This document shows positions 1-11,787 of a stretch of 64,000 nt of DNA, in pieces (position 1 is the first letter of the stretch; each line of letters opens with the position of its first letter). Below the pieces are notes generated by a model, which did no database searches, had not been told where the DNA came from, and saw nothing but the letters and a program-made list of their open reading frames with translations. This DNA is from Atkinsonella hypoxylon (lineage: Eukaryota > Ascomycota > Sordariomycetes > Hypocreales > Clavicipitaceae). The stretch lies in NCBI GenBank assembly GCA_000729835.1, contig JFHB01000047.1:110795-174794 (forward strand), written 5' to 3'. Position numbers and translations under genes: made by a program.

Positions 1-1678
1 TGCAGGTTTCGCCCCTGCTGGCTGATGACGGTGATGGCCATCAAGATGCTCCAGCCTAGGTAGCCTTTCCAATCCAATGAAATTCCTGGTCAATTTCGAA
101 CAGGGTGGCTGGGGGCCCTCTTTTTTAGACGCTGCTCAGCAATTCGAAACACTGACCCTTGTCAGGAACACAACCTTCAATTCCCGTAGCGTAATAACGG
201 CCAGGATTCAATTCGAACGGCATCTGGCGATCTGTGCCAATTTTGACAGGCTACAGTCTGGCTGTTAGCACTGATCAATGTGATTGACAGCTGTGCTCCA
301 GAAAAAAAAAACCCCGAATTTCAAAGGTGCTCCCTAAAATCGTGAATGTAGGTGTAGAAAGAGAAAGTGCCTGCCAAGTAACTATTGGACCGGGGTTCCG
401 GGTCTATATCATATTGTTTGACAAGCTTGAGGGCGCTCGTGTCGCCCACAATGACTGACATTTTGTTGACCGACTCGTAAAAGGTCGACTCGTGAAAGGC
501 TTCTGAAAGCCGTGCGCGTTGCTACTAACATTATCGCCACCCAGCGGGCTGCTGGTCAGTCAAGCAGTCAACTCGTCCGTGTGCCAATGGGTTATAAGTC
601 TGTCGAGCCCCGGCTCGTAGCCATTTCCGGCTTGGCAGACTGTGATGACAGTGCCGATAGGAGACCCGCGCGTCTACCTGCGATACTTGTGTGAGTTGAT
701 GCTCAGATGCAGTGAGTGAAGGGCCATGGTAGATGGTTGATGAGCCTGGGCTTCTGTGCCAGGGTTGGGTCTTGAATGAAGCTAGCTCTGCCCGTGGGGT
801 TGCGTTGGAGGGGAACGAGGATCCAGGATTGAGAAAACAACGAGGCAATACCGAGAACCGTTCACTGGTCAGTCCCGCTGGGTGCCAGGCGCCTAGCAGT
901 TCACACCACACCTCGCAACTGGCACCTGGTACCTGGCGTCTGGCACTTGGCATCTAGCATGTGGCACCTGGTTCCTGGTTCCTGGTTCCTGGTTCTGTTC
1001 TAAGTAAGTAAGCGGGCCGGCAGATTCGATGAGTGAACTTGATATTTTATCAACTACTTCGCCATCTTATCCCCTGCCCTGCCGACCCGGTGGCCTCTTT
1101 AACTCCCTCGACTATTTGCGAGACGGCAGTCTGTGTCCATCACGTTATTGTCGCTTGACTGCTCCTCTTTGTTACCACACTTTTGTTCATCACATTGGCT
1201 TCTTTGCCCGGAGTGAAACTCCCTGTGTGGCCGTCAGCTAAGGCTTAATCTGTTCGCTGTTGCTAGGATCTCGTCGAAGCAAAGTTCTGGTTCTTTCAAG
1301 TTCTCGCTCCCGCAAGAGTGTGCCGTTCCACTCCCAAAAGAAGACCACCCGACACTGTTCACCCGGCAAATTCGAACATGAGGCAAGCTGCATATTCTTG
1401 CAAGCTTTGTCATTAATGACATACACTGGGTGCAAGGCTTAATGCCCTTAGTTCTGAGAGGCACGAGAAGCAGGGGGATGCTATATGCTTATTTTAGCAC
1501 ATGCCAAAGGGAAAGAGAACCTTTGGTGACGGCGTCAGCGTTCTCGGCGTCTCCCGTGTCGCCCTCCCTTGAGATAAAAGATCCTGCTGCTCTCATCTAT
1601 CTTAATTCTGGTCTCATTATAGGTTATTGAAGTTTATACTTTATCCCGTCGTCACCGAACGCGGTAAAGTCGCCCATA
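1..1678. other. intergenic / upstream region of first gene
   Basis: No convincing gene is seen. ORFs here are short and lack recognisable domains. The stretch 885-997 is built of imperfect CTGGCAC/CCTGGTT-like units and ends in about four tandem copies of CCTGGTT. The last 120 bp before the ATG at 1679 are C/T rich and hold a TATA-like GATAAAAG near 1572, consistent with the promoter of the downstream gene. Confidence 0.6.
885..997. repeat. CCTGGTT-type short tandem repeat
   Basis: The end of this stretch (about 967-996) is a near-perfect 7-bp tandem repeat with unit CCTGGTT. The upstream part is a degenerate mix of CTGGCAC and CCTGGTA words that looks like an older version of the same expansion. 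It lies in non-coding DNA. Confidence 0.6.
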
Positions 1679-4678
1679 ATGGCACCAGATTCATTGATGG
1701 GCAGCATTGTCGCCTTCGAAGGCAAGCCAGACCTTATTTTAACCCAGCTCCGTCTTCTTCCTACTTCATCGCAGCTTCTTATACTGCCAAGTGTCGAATC
1801 CTATATAAAACCAGGAGACGAGGCTCATCTCGATGCACGGGCATTTATTCGAAAAGTACACGATGCCCTCGTGACGCGTAATGATGCGGCACGGCGATTT
1901 CTAGACGGCTCAATAGAAGACCACAAACGACTCGTCTTTCTCAACGGAAGCATCGCTGGAGCTCACGCACTCTGTGTGAAAGAAATCATGAAGCACGAAA
2001 CCAATGGCGACAGAGCCAAGGCTGAAGCCATTTTTGAGGACATTGTGAAAGATGGACTAGCTGACCTAAACAAGCACTTATCAAACGTGGACCTAAGAGA
2101 ACGCAGTAGTTTTGGCTATCTAAAGGCCATGGATGAAGAAGATTTTTCTCAAGAGGATCCCATCACAAAAGCCATGCGGGCTGCAGATGCTTTGGACCGT
2201 CAAACAGCAAATTTGCAACCTTCCAATGACCTCGACTTGAGCCTGCCGTGCAGGCCTCGAAGCTCAAGTCTTCCTTTATATGGCTTCTTCGATGAGTTAA
2301 ACGATTCCACACCCTTTTACGTCTTTGGTGTTCCACCCAATGACGAAGAAAGTACCGCAGGTGACTTTATGGATAGTGTCAGTGCTCCCCTAACGCCGAA
2401 CCTTATTTTCACAAATGTGCCACAAAATGCTTCGGAGATGCCTCATTCTGATCCAAATTTGCCGTCGCCGAGTATCTACCCTGCTAGCTGTGTCGGCGAG
2501 ACTTACCGCCTTGACGGCGATGGGGATGGCGCAGATACCGTTGCTACGTCACCAATCTCTGATGTGTTCAGCTTCAACTCTGATCAGATTGTGTTCGGTG
2601 AAGCCTCTGTGCTAGATATAAGACTGCCTTTGGGACACAGTTCGATATCAAGAGTCAGATCTCTCGACAGGATATACGCAGAAAGGCCCAAGCTCAGAGA
2701 CCTCAGCATTCCTGCTCAGTCATGGCTGGACGAAACAGATACCCAAAGAGCCTCACCAGTTCCTCATTCTGCTACTTTGCTGCCTGCTGATACGGCATGG
2801 AGGTACAGCAGGGTGAGCATTGTTGAGCTCTCGAACACGATGGCGATGAGATCGCGGCTGTCGACTGTGCAGATGCAGCCCGTGCCCAGTTGCAAGAAAA
2901 GAAGGCAGTCGAGGGCATCAAGTGATGTCGTCAGACTGAGCTATGTTGATAAAGGTACCAGCGCCAGAGACAGCTTCGTCGAGGAATTCGGCTGTGGACC
3001 AATCCTGCCCGCGGTCGAGGATCTCATCATCTTTTTCAAAGACGACAGCCCGGATGTACTGCTGGAGTCAGCTGTGAGCACATTCAGAAACCGCCGCTAC
3101 TCACAGTTGTCCTATTCTCCTCCTCCCTCGGTTGTAGAGAGTATAGACGAGCCTGTTACTGGGGCGTCAACACAGCCATCACCCGAGGCTAGTGACGAGA
3201 TGAGCATGTGTTTGAAAGACTCAGACATGCTGTCACCTGGTGGAGATGACTATGATCCGCTTGTTTATACTCCGCTGCCTTGGCAACCATCCAAATCTTC
3301 GGAGCTTGTTTCTACAGTCTCGATCTTACGCCCTCCCACCCCCGTGCAGACACCTCCTCCGACTACTGTGGGCCACAATGAACGCAAAGTCCATGAGTAC
3401 TACATTACACCAGGCCAGACCGCGGTGTCTGTGCAGAACTCGCTCAGATCTATTCTAGGTGAATATTTCCCCCCGGATACGGATGGTTACCGTCAATTTC
3501 AGTTTTCATTACTCCCTGAGTTTGACGAACTTTGGAAGCCCGTGTTCCGTGAAGGAAGTCAGCAGAGGAATGGCGGGACCGGCGTCCAGATTCTTGCAAT
3601 CGGCTCGCAAAATGGCGTGCAAAGCGAATATTCTCAAGCGGTTATTGGTAGATTGGAAAGGACTGGTAGGAAGTCGTGCGAGACTGTTGGAACGGGGCGC
3701 CTGGATTTCCGGTAAGTGGCCAAGAGTGTAGATTGTGCATCCTTACTAACAGTTCTTAGGTACTTGCTGGCCAACGCTATGCAAGCTTTTACGACTCAAC
3801 GGCTGGCCAACCAGACGGGCAATCCATTTACCAACTCATATCTGCTTGCCACGCTAATCATTCCGCATTTGGAGACATATCTGACACTACATATGGATGT
3901 TTGCCAACTGCTGCTCATGTATCCACCGGAACATCTGGCAACTGTATTGGCAATGCAGAAACTCATCGGCATTGATGTCATGAAAGTAGCCCAGATTGTC
4001 GACCCGCATAGCGAGGAGCACTCGCCGTTTAAGCACATTCGTGGCGCTTCTATCAATGCTACACCTGAGACGAAACCGGCACGTGCACCCTTTTCCAGGC
4101 GGTCGTCATCCGACATTGCGGTCTCGAAGGCGAACTACCTCCTGACCTCGACTGCCTCGGAGGAGGACATTGCCTCGTTCGTGTCCACAGTCTGGAACGT
4201 TGAAACGGAGGAACCCGAGGTGCCGGAGCCAAGGTCAGTGACGGAAAATATCACGAAGAAGCGGCGACCCTTACCCCCCTCACCGAGCTCGAAGAACGAA
4301 ACAGCGGCAGATCATCCTCAGACTTCTCCACAGAGCATACATTCCCCAAGATCAGCGGCCGCAGCCCCTCGAACCCGGGGCTTATCTGCACCAGCGCTAC
4401 CAGTTCATGAACCCTCGTCGTCTGCGGCCTGGTCGCATGCGCCATCCTATGACGAGACCAGCAAAATGCCCAAGTCGATCAAGAGCCAGTGTAGCCAGTC
4501 GAATATGCGAATGAGGAACGCGTCGCGACCCGATGCAGAATCGCTGGCAGGCCTCGATTGCGGCGACGACAGCGAAGACGACATGGATGAGCGTCGTCTC
4601 ATGCCCGTCTTCATGCAAAAGCACGGTGTCCGCAAGCCAAATAGCCGCAAAGCCCTCAAATTCTTAGGCCTGGCCTAG
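1679..4678 (+). CDS. conserved fungal protein of unknown function (983 aa)
   Basis: Two exons, 1679-3711 and 3760-4678, are joined across a 48-bp intron (donor GTAAGT, branch-like CTAAC, acceptor TTAG). Splicing keeps the frame and gives 983 residues. The first third is compact and well ordered: a segment near residues 20-45 rich in L and P, then an alpha-helical part with a HETNGD...EAIFEDIV stretch. The middle is Ser/Pro rich and probably disordered. The part just after the intron is again hydrophobic and helical (YLLANAMQAF...), and the C-terminus is acidic/basic low complexity with a Pro-rich RRPLPPSPS. I know no catalytic motif in it. Similar Sordariomycete proteins are, I believe, often labelled 'gastric mucin-like', which says little about function. 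The start could also be Met7 (ATG at 1697). There is no signal peptide. Confidence 0.8.
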
Positions 4679-6064
4679 CATGTGTTCTTTGGATGAAAAG
4701 GTTCCATCCACTGCATTGCTGAGCTGGAATGCCTAGCATGCAACTATTCCTCCATATGACATATATTCCTCCTCGTGTCCAACCTCTTTCCGCTTACATA
4801 TGCTGCAACTATGATTTAAATGTTTGAAGCTTTTTTTTTTTCGTTTGTCTTATTTCCACCTTGCTATATGTAGTCATCTATGTTTGAAGCGTGTACCATT
4901 TTGTAAAACGATTGGTTTGAAAAGAGCATTTTATCGGGAGCCCAAACTGGTCGTTTGCAAGGGCGCTTGGGCTTGGATGGGGAAAGTACGTGGGGGACGC
5001 GGCTTGTGGGTGGGTAATGGGTTAACATTAGGTAGTAGGTAATGGAAGGATAAGACGTAGCTTACGGAGTAATTGTGAGTGTGCGTCATGCCGTGATGTC
5101 GTATGTGGGTGATTTTGCCAGGGGGGGTTTAGGTTGCACTGCGCTGATGCGAAACGAGATTGGGACGGAACGGCATGGATGCGATACGGTAAAAGTAGCC
5201 TAGACGGCTGTTTTTTTTTTTTTTTTTGGCACGCTAGTGGATGGGAGACCCGTTTCAATGCTCCGTACTGACTCGGTGAGGTCCTAGCGCTAGAGCCAGC
5301 TTTTGCACGGTTGGAAGAATTGGAAGCCAAGCTAGGCTATGAAGTCCCGGGTTTTAGGCTGAACTTGAACGGTCTAGAAGTTGGGTCTCGAGGGTACCAA
5401 TGGCGGATGGCAAGGCTTCAGATAAGAGGATACGAAGAGAGGAGACACACGTCACTTTGCAATCACCCGATATTGAAAATTTCCCTGTATTAATGCCCAA
5501 TCTCACACGCACAAAATACAAAGTAGCTCAGATTCCCCTTGGAAACCATAACACGGAACAGCAGAAGAATAAGCGACGAGATAAAGCGGACTGAGAGCAT
5601 GGTGGTGCGCGTTTGATCAAAGGAAATGCCGGTTGCTCGGAGCACCACCGTGCTATGACGTCTGGACTGGGCATAGAAGCATTTATTCATCCCGAAAAGC
5701 GAGTCTTCTGGGACTTACAACGCTTGCTAGCTTCCTCCAGATTTCCCCGTCGATGGAACCGCCGTCGCCCATCTCTACACTCAAAGGAACAAAGTTGTAG
5801 TCGTGGCACATCTCATCTGAACTCGGTCGTTTCGATGCATGGCGAAGTGCGTGGTCTCGTAGCCCGTTGGTTGAAGAGAGCGAAAGAAAATCCAAGTGGA
5901 CATGATTCAGTCTATGCGCAGAAGAGGAGAGAATACTGAAATAATCGGAAGAGGAAAAAAAAAGGGGTCTTGCGAAATAGCCCGTCCTGTTGTCTGCCTT
6001 GGCTGCGCCGAGTGTACCCTACTCCGTCGCTGACGCATATTCTTGTAAAGAAATCCATCACCGC
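4679..6064. other. convergent 3' intergenic region
   Basis: This holds the 3' flanks of the unknown gene on the left and of ypt1 on the right. It contains T tracts near 4831-4842 and 5210-5227 and one exact TACGGAGTA 9-mer at 5063-5071. Short ORFs (for example 5613-5939) show no domain and are not called. Confidence 0.55.
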
Positions 6065-7201
6065 CTAACAGCAGCTGTTGCTTGAGGATGAGCCAACACC
6101 TTGGCCCTGGCCGACCTGCACGCTGGGCTTGGTATTGTTGGCTGTTGTTGTACCCATGCGCTCTTTGATTTGTCGGGCCATGGTCAAGAATGCTTGCTCG
6201 ACGTTGCTGGCGTTCTTGGCTGAGGTCTCGAGGAAGGGAATGCCTAAGCTGTCGGCGAATTCCTGCGCATGACAAGTCAGTGTCAATCCCTAGGTAGAGA
6301 GAAAGCGGAAGTCCATGAAAATCACTGTGTGGAAGAATGATTATGCTCTCCAGATCCGGTGATTTGAAACCCATTGCTTCGCTTCTGCTTGGCCATGACA
6401 AAGGCAAAGGCTGCATCTTACCTTGGCGACTGTGTATTCGACAACCTTCTTGTCTGACATATCGCTCTTGTTTCCGACCAGGAGCTTGTTCACACCTTCG
6501 GTGGCATATCGATCAATCTCCTGGAGCCATTGCTTGACGTTGTTGAATGAGTCCATATCAGTGACATCGTAGACAACACAAATGCCGTGAGCGCCGCGAT
6601 AGTAGGATGAAGTGATAGTTCGGAATCGTTCTTGTCCAGCAGTGTCCCACTACGTCAGTCGGTGGTTAGCTGTGTTGTGGAATATCCTCAGTCAGTGCCG
6701 TGCATTCGGCCACCACATACAATCTGCAACTTCACAGTCTTGCCGTCAAGCTCTATTGTTCGGATTTTCTACGAGCCGGGTTAGTGACTTGCTCCATTTG
6801 CCTGTTCACTGTCGAGTTTCAATTAGGTTTTTTTTTTGGGGGGGGGGGGATAGGCATACGAAATCGACACCGATGGTAGATATATAGGACTCAGTATAGG
6901 TATCATCAGCAAATCGAAGCAGCAAGCAAGATTTGCCGACACCGGAATCACCGATGAGGAGCAGCTTAAAGAGGTAGTCGTATCTGATCCACACCTGTCA
7001 GTCTCTGAGCGCTATGACCAGCAGGCGAAGAGCACAGTGGTAGCCAAATCGGCGAGAGAGAGAAATGGTGTCGCAAATGTTATCGTAGGCACTCTAACGA
7101 TAATGGTTAGTCTTGAAGCCTTATCATCCATCTCCTGAGGAGGTCGGTGCCAAGGCGAAAGGAAGGGGCCGTGAGATATGCGCGTACCACTCAGGGTTCA
7201 T
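6065..7201 (-). CDS. ypt1: Rab GTPase Ypt1 (Rab1 family)
   Basis: Small GTPase that governs ER-to-Golgi transport and early autophagy at Golgi and pre-autophagosomal membranes. Five exons on the minus strand: 7201-7191, 6983-6860, 6768-6721, 6649-6422 and 6262-6065, giving 202 residues. All Rab signatures are present: P-loop GDSGVGKS (residues 15-22), effector region ISTIGVDF (38-45), DTAGQE (63-68), NKSD in G4 and TSAK in G5. The C-terminus NSCC carries a double cysteine for geranylgeranylation. The first coding exon is only 11 nt (MNPE plus two bases). Its donor must be GTGGTA to restore the conserved MNPEYDYLF start; the following GTACGC would give an in-frame stop. Length and sequence fit the family. 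A large 9-bp minisatellite lies about 290 bp upstream of the ATG. Confidence 0.96.
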
Positions 7202-9401
7202 GTTTGCGGCGAAGTAGTTATCGAGTAGGGTCTAAAGGCAGTTGTCTTGGTGTCACACAATCCGTAGGCGACAGACAAGAATGGGCGGTGCGATGAGGGA
7301 AGGTGTTGATGAAGGGAGGAAGATTAGAAGGATCGTTGGCAGCGAGGGTGTGAGACTGGGTACGTCAGGGACAAACGAAACACAACTTGGCTGGGAAGCG
7401 ATGGTGGGAGGCGGTGGGGGGAGGCGACAAGGCGAGGGGTCACGTGTCAGTACTGCCGGCGGTGCAAGCAAGCAGAACCAGAGGCAACCATAACAACCAT
7501 AACAACCATAACAACCATAACAACCATAACAACCATAACAACCATAACAACCATAACAACCATAACAACCATAACAACCATAACAACCATAACAACCATA
7601 ACAACCATAACAACCATAACAACCATAACAACCATAACAACCATAACAACCATAACAACCATAACAACCATAACAACCAAGACAACCAAGACAACCAACC
7701 AAGCAGCCGTCGTCTCAAACCTCCCATGTGCATACGGTCACCAACAGGGGACCTGGTCCCAGGGACATGCCTCGAGCTCTGGTGACAGGTGGTGAGAGGT
7801 GGTGAGAGACTGAGAGATCAAGCAAGGACTTCTCCGCAAGTCAGCCGATCCCGAATGTAGCTAGCGCGAAGGATGACTTCCCATGGGACCAGTTGACGCC
7901 AATGACAAGGCTGTCTTTTCTGTCTGCCTGTTCAAGTCTAGTATAGTACTCCGTACTTCCGCATGGATAACCGCCATAGTCGGTACCGAGAGCTGCTCTC
8001 CGGGCCCCGTGGCCGCCCTCACACCCCTACCCGAACATTCAAGCTCGCTTCTAGGTACGGAGTGCATCGCGCGCCAAGCCAGATTCTGGAGACTTGCAAG
8101 TTCTGATAAGAGACAGAACAAACAAACACACCTTCAGTACCTCATTAGTTATAAGCTGTCTTACTCCGTACACTTTTTTTGGTAAATAAGGTGGTCAATG
8201 TTACCGGGACGCGGCTTGGCGCGCGAGATACTCCGTATGTACCTACCTCGGTGGTCAGGTAGGCACGTGTCTGATACTGATCGCACGGGATGGTCAAATG
8301 ATCAATCACCTTGGGAGGTACCAGGTAGGTACCCGAGATACCCAGGTGCCGGTGCCGACGGTACCTGGCATAATGGCTCTATGTGCACATCAGTATGTAG
8401 TACGATTGGTAATCTCGCGTATCGCGATGAAGCATCGATTGGCCTTGTCATGTATTTCTGTAAAATCATTCAGGGGTTACGTCGTATGTCACACGGGCTT
8501 GATTCGAGCAGGAAGCCAAATCGACGTCCTGCAGGCACAGCGTTGCATCGAATCAGGCATTCCATTATTCCATCACAGGTAGCCGGTCGTGATAAAGGCT
8601 GGTCACCGCCTACATTGATTAGAATTCACTATAGAAACAACAAGCAATAAGACAAGTCCTTGATAACCAACCAGCAGAGCAAGCGCTGCATAGCTGCCAA
8701 CAGCAGTCAAAAACAAAATCAACTTGGTGGCCAGAAGAGGCTGGAGCCGGAGTGAAGATGCAGCCTCCTCCTCCTCCTCCTACTCCTGTATCCATTCGCA
8801 ATCAGCCGGAACAGCTTATGTAGCCCGCACAGCAAAGTAGGAACAGAAACGCGGAGTGAAGCAAAACAATGCTAATGGACTGAGTACATACCACGGACAT
8901 GTATGCATATTCAACTCTTCAATTATGTAAAGGATCAAAGATCGTCTCCCACCGTGATCAAGTTCGGCGGTTCCGACCCACACCGCAGCTGGCGCCCCCC
9001 GCTGTGGCACTGGCCAGCACACGTTTGGTTCGTCATAGCTCCGGCTTCCCGTTTCTCTCCTTTGGCTAGTCACAACCACTTGATCTGCATTCCCTTCCAT
9101 CTTCATATTCCATTTCCATTTCCATTTAGTTCTTGTTTCTCATTGTAATAAAAACCCGATAATAGCACAAAATAGTCCTTGGCGACGCTCCGAATACCCA
9201 CCCCTACTTTCCTTCGACGCCCTCCTTCAACTTCTCCCATAGGTCGTACAAATATCACCGCCAGATTTATCCGTCGCTTCGAAATCCAACCCGGGAGTTG
9301 CTAGCTCTTTTTCGTCCGTCTTGCGACAAGATACATGACCAGCGGGCCAAGTTGCCTGCCGTGCGGTCAGAGGGCATTACGCACAACGCCCGTATCCTTC
9401 A
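7202..9401. other. divergent promoter region, ypt1 / mitochondrial-protein gene
   Basis: This 2.2-kb spacer sits between two divergently transcribed genes. It carries the CAACCATAA array (7485-7679), three exact TACTCCGTA words (7947-7955, 8162-8170, 8229-8237), a cluster of GGTACC/TAGGTA words (8235-8365), a CTC microsatellite near 8763-8782 and a pyrimidine block CCATTTCCATTT (about 9106-9145) that suits a fungal core promoter for the rightward gene. No gene was recognised. Confidence 0.6.
7485..7679. repeat. 9-bp minisatellite (CAACCATAA), about 21.7 copies
   Basis: The unit CAACCATAA is repeated essentially without error over 195 bp, then continues as degenerate GACAACCAA units to about 7697. 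Because 9 is a multiple of 3, several frames stay open through it and encode three-residue repeats; these are by-products of the repeat, not genes. The high copy identity points to recent expansion or active homogenisation. Confidence 0.97.
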
Positions 9402-10372
9402 ATGGCCCAGCCATTGCGCAACACGACCAAGATTGCCGCTGGCTCTCCCTCGCTCCGATCAACCTACGTCCTCGGCGCCCACAAGATCTCAGCTCCGCCT
9501 TGCACCAACTCACATCCAGCATCTCGCCTCCCGGCTCCTCTCGTGACCGAACGATTCCCGCCGCAGACACGCTTCAGCCGGACAGACGGCCAGCGGACAG
9601 GGCACGCACAGAAGCCAAACGCCGAGGACCCAAACAAGGCCAAGCTTGGGAAAAGTTAGTTTTTTTTTTCTTTTTTGTCGCAAAAGAGAATAAGAAGAAA
9701 AAGAGACAGCCCTTATAAAACATTGCCCGCCTGATGGATGACATCTGAGCAACCAGATAGACTAACAAATCGCAACTACCAACAAATACAGCTCTTAGGA
9801 TTCTGCAAGAGCGCCTTCCGACGCTCCTTCAGTCACCCCTCCCGCAAGACATCCTCGCGCCCAACATCACGCTCCTCCTCTTCCCCACGACGCACCCTCA
9901 CCTCCCCGCCGTCTCCGGCAAAGTCGCCTACAATGCCGCCCTGTGGACCTCCCCTATCGCGTGGAACCGCGTCCCCATTATAGGCAACGTCAAGCTCGAG
10001 ATCCTCGCCGAGCGCATGACTTCCGAGCCCCTCACGTTTCTGCCCCGACGAGCAGGCGCGATGCCAGAGCAGCTCGTGGTCCGATGGTGCGAGAAGCGAA
10101 GATCGAACGGGAATCTGCCGGAGCCAGGAGGGATCGCGAGGGCGCTGTGGCCTGGAAGGGGCGTGGATCCAAATAAGGCCTTCACGGGACTCTTCATCTT
10201 CGATTTTGATGCTGAGGGAAGGATATTGACGCATACGATTGAGCAGGCTCAGGAGGGGGGCGATTGGGAGAAGGGGATGGGGGCCAAGTTTGTTGGTTTG
10301 ACGGACTGGCTTCTCGGCGGTATCAAGAATGGCAATGACAATCCGATACCCATGTTTGAGAAGATGAAGTAG
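9402..10372 (+). CDS. conserved fungal, probably mitochondrial protein (277 aa)
   Basis: Two exons, 9402-9654 and 9792-10372, are joined across an intron with donor GTTAGT and acceptor ACAG. The protein has 277 residues. The first ~85 residues are rich in R, K, S and T with almost no acids in the first 60, which resembles a mitochondrial presequence. The remaining ~190 residues form a compact domain: RILQERLPTLL, then VAYNAALWTSPIAWNRVP, LTFLPRR, a GLFIFDFDAEGRILTHTIE stretch and DWLLGGI near the end. The alternating strand pattern with FIFDFDAEGRI followed by HTIE recalls the NTF2-like/DUF2358 type of fold, but I cannot confirm the family. No enzymatic residues can be named. The start is the first ATG of the open frame and leaves the basic leader intact. 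Confidence 0.8.
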
Positions 10373-11067
10373 GGAGGCGGGACCTGGGGGGGAAAAGGGC
10401 AAAGGTAGGGCGGACACGTGCACACATACGGTATTGGAAGTATTCTGTTGCTTCGGTAGATTGGAGGCTTCATGCTCGCTGCAGCTGATTCTGGAAACAT
10501 GTTCGCACGTTCTGTTGGAGACATGTACGATATACACTGGTCGAAAAAGAGACTCTCCACCATGTACCCATGACTTATGATACTCAAGACACAAGCGTCA
10601 TTACGACTGTTGACTCCTTTTACGAATTGCTTTCACACGACCGTGTTCATGCACATATTAATATAGGCGACCAGATGGTTCGGCTTTACTTCTTGTTTTA
10701 TTACAACTCAAAAGACACCGCTCTAGCAGCAACTGCTATAGCTTCTCGAGACGTACAAGGACATCCCAATGACACATACAAGGGCTCAATGCAGCGTGTT
10801 AAAGCTCAAGGAGACCAATCGGCTCAGGGCATTTCACAATATTCTGCCACTTGGAGCCAGTCATGCACCACGTGCTACAACTCTAAAGAAGAAGAGAAAA
10901 TGTCTGCTTTCCAAGCAAAGATCGGACGCCGTTTGAAAAAAAAAAGGGGGGGGAAGGGGAAAAAAACAAACCAGTAAGAGACACTCCCGTATCCTATTCC
11001 CCGCAATGATCAATGACCATCAAGTTTCTGAACATGCGCGATTGAATTGCCTTGCCCACACCCGAGC
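10373..11067. other. convergent 3' intergenic region
   Basis: Separates the mitochondrial-protein gene and Lsm1, whose 3' ends face each other. It contains an A/G homopolymer block (about 10936-10967). The 135-codon ORF at 10570-10977 ends in a low-complexity lysine/glycine tail from that block and has no recognisable domain, so it is not called. Confidence 0.5.
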
Positions 11068-11787
11068 TTAGAAAGCCACATCTCCGAGGTTCTCACCCTC
11101 AAAGCCTATAGTTGCAAGCTTCCTCAGCCTCTTCTTGTCTTTAGATTTGTCCAGGTTCTTCTTCTCCTCCGCCAGCTTCTTTACCATGTCCAGCTCAGCC
11201 GGCTCGAATCCAGGCGGCGGGTCGTCATCCTTGTCGAGATCAATCTCCCCCAGGAGCAGCACGTTCTCCCCTCTGACCAAAAAGATGCCGTGCTCAACGT
11301 CGGCAAAGTATCCCTCAGGTGCGTCCGGAGCCGATCCTGGTTTCGGAGCAAATATTCTTTCTGTCGTCGACTGAAGGACGAGATTGGCTGTGTATATCAA
11401 AATGTTAAAAAAAGAGAAATCAAAAAAATCAAAAAAAATCACCGCTCCCCGCAACAGTCACAGTACGCTGCTCCAAGGGGCGCCCGCAGATTTAGCATAC
11501 CGAATTGATCCCAACTTCGCAAGACGCCAATCAACTTCCTCCCGTCACGTAAGACGACCATGAGCTTCTCTGGGAGCATGGGTAAAGCTACGTCAGCTGC
11601 AAGGACCCGTCTCGTAGGCGACGCAGATGAGAAGGGGATACATACTGTCTGTGAGATCGAGCAGCTGGGCAGCCGTGGTGAACATTTGTGGTGGCAATTG
11701 CGCGGGGGCTTGTGGTTGGGGAGGAGCGCCAGGGAGGGGTCCTGTTCCTCCCTGCAGCGTGGTGTCGGAGATGGTGAGGTTTTCCAT
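11068..11787 (-). CDS. lsm1: Sm-like protein Lsm1 (cytoplasmic Lsm1-7 complex)
   Basis: Subunit that specifies the cytoplasmic Lsm1-7 ring, which binds oligoadenylated mRNA 3' ends and promotes decapping in P-bodies together with Pat1. Three minus-strand exons: 11787-11646, 11569-11501 and 11387-11068, total 176 residues. Splicing restores the Sm1 motif (LTDKKLMVVLRDGRKLIGVL, then RSWDQFANLVLQ) and the Sm2 motif (FLVRGENVLLLGEID). The N-terminal ~40 residues are a P/Q/G-rich extension common in filamentous fungi. The C-terminal helix is basic (KDKKRLRKL), as expected for the Lsm1 tail that contacts RNA. Each splice junction falls inside a conserved block, which supports the model. Confidence 0.95.

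Noticed and set aside
7253..7785. Repeat-peptide ORFs (NHN, GCY, WLL and VVM repeats)
   Set aside because: They are frame readings of a 9-bp DNA repeat, which stays open on both strands; no start context or flanking domain supports translation.
9833..10594. 253-codon ORF on the minus strand
   Set aside because: Mostly antisense to exon 2 of the mitochondrial-protein gene, whose plus-strand model is supported by a clean splice and a coherent domain.
10570..10977. 135-codon ORF downstream of the mitochondrial-protein gene
   Set aside because: Lies in the 3' flank and ends in an A/G homopolymer; no domain seen.
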